Part shown: one piece after another, positions 7,126 through 7,396 of the stretch
Layout: each line of letters opens with the position of its first letter
Position numbering within the stretch: the first letter of the stretch is position 1
Source: an uncultured Roseburia sp.
GTDB lineage: Bacteria > Bacillota > Clostridia > Lachnospirales > Lachnospiraceae
Assembly (NCBI GenBank): GCA_905206195.1
Contig: CAJLGN010000060.1
Location: 1 to 7,396 of the forward strand
Length of the DNA: 7,396 nt
Direction: 5' to 3'
Notes under the pieces: generated by a model
The model's input: the letters and a program-made list of their open reading frames with translations, nothing else
The model's database searches: none
What the model was told of the DNA's origin: nothing
Translations under genes and position numbers: made by a program

Positions 7126-7389
7126 TTATTCTCCGAGCCCACTCTCAATCGCCGCCACAATCGCCGCAATCGCCTCCGCCTCATCCTCGCCGTCGCACAC
7201 CAGCTCAATCTCATCGCCCGACTTGATACAGGCTCCGAGCACGCTCAGCACGCTCTTGGCATTTCCGGTATTCTCCCGGTAGCGAAATGTGATGCTCGCC
7301 TTAAACCGCATGGCTTCGTTGCACAAAATCCCCGCCGGTCTTAAGTGCAGCCCCGTCGGATTCTTAATTGTGACCTTCTGACTTACCAT
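7126..7389 (-). CDS. ptsH: HPr family phosphocarrier protein
   Basis: Small cytoplasmic phosphocarrier of the sugar phosphotransferase system. Enzyme I phosphorylates its histidine and it passes the phosphate to Enzyme IIA. It has 87 residues, the normal length. The active site GLHLRPA (13-19) holds His15 and Arg17. NAKSVL (43-48) holds Ser46, the site used by HPr kinase in Firmicutes for catabolite control. It ends in ESGLGE, much like classical HPr. His15 separates it from Crh, which lacks that histidine. The ATG is 7 bases from the window edge, so its ribosome site and promoter are mostly outside; GAG is visible just upstream. It lies 26 bases before rfbD on the same strand and may be cotranscribed. 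The family is certain. Whether it is the main HPr or a dedicated paralogue cannot be told here. Confidence 0.93.
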   Translation of the reverse strand: MVSQKVTIKNPTGLHLRPAGILCNEAMRFKASITFRYRENTGNAKSVLSVLGACIKSGDEIELVCDGEDEAEAIAAIVAAIESGLGE

Positions 7390-7396
7390 GTTACTC

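Overview
All eight protein genes lie on the minus strand, so transcription runs from high to low coordinates. The window reads as part of a cell-surface polysaccharide locus of a low-to-mid-GC Gram-positive bacterium. The best guess is a Clostridia/Lachnospiraceae member. That rests on strong AGGAGG-type ribosome sites, an HPr carrying both His15 and the Ser46 regulatory site typical of Firmicutes, and the style of the RmlC and GtrII-like proteins. No rRNA or other taxonomic marker is present, so this is inference.

Layout in order of transcription: a small HPr phosphocarrier gene (7389-7126); rfbD/rmlD, dTDP-4-dehydrorhamnose reductase (7099-6230); a large polytopic membrane protein resembling GtrII-type glucosyltransferases (6186-4453); a GtrB/DPM1-like polyprenyl-phosphate glycosyltransferase (4446-3478); a candidate promoter (3475-3447); rfbB/rmlB, dTDP-glucose 4,6-dehydratase (3402-2320); a 147-base intergenic region with a terminator-like hairpin and a competing inverted repeat; rfbA/rmlA, glucose-1-phosphate thymidylyltransferase (2172-1294); rfbC/rmlC, the 3,5-epimerase (1238-657); and the first 214 codons of an ABC-2 polysaccharide export permease (642 to the window edge).

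Together RmlA, RmlB, RmlC and RmlD make the complete route from glucose-1-phosphate to dTDP-L-rhamnose. The permease is expected to export a lipid-linked, rhamnose-containing glycan. Its ATPase partner is not visible and would be expected just beyond position 1. The GtrB-like and GtrII-like pair is inferred to charge undecaprenyl phosphate with a sugar in the cytoplasm and transfer that sugar to the polymer on the outer face of the membrane, as in serotype-converting gtr systems. No GtrA-type flippase is present in the window.

Spacing is tight across most of the run (6 to 55 bases). The two interesting breaks are around rfbB, which has its own candidate promoter upstream and a hairpin downstream. 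No RNA genes, insertion sequences, CRISPR arrays or prophage genes were seen. Nothing here is clearly an undescribed system. The most notable points are the gtr-type pair placed inside a rhamnose operon, the HPr gene beside it, and the alternative RNA structures before rfbA.
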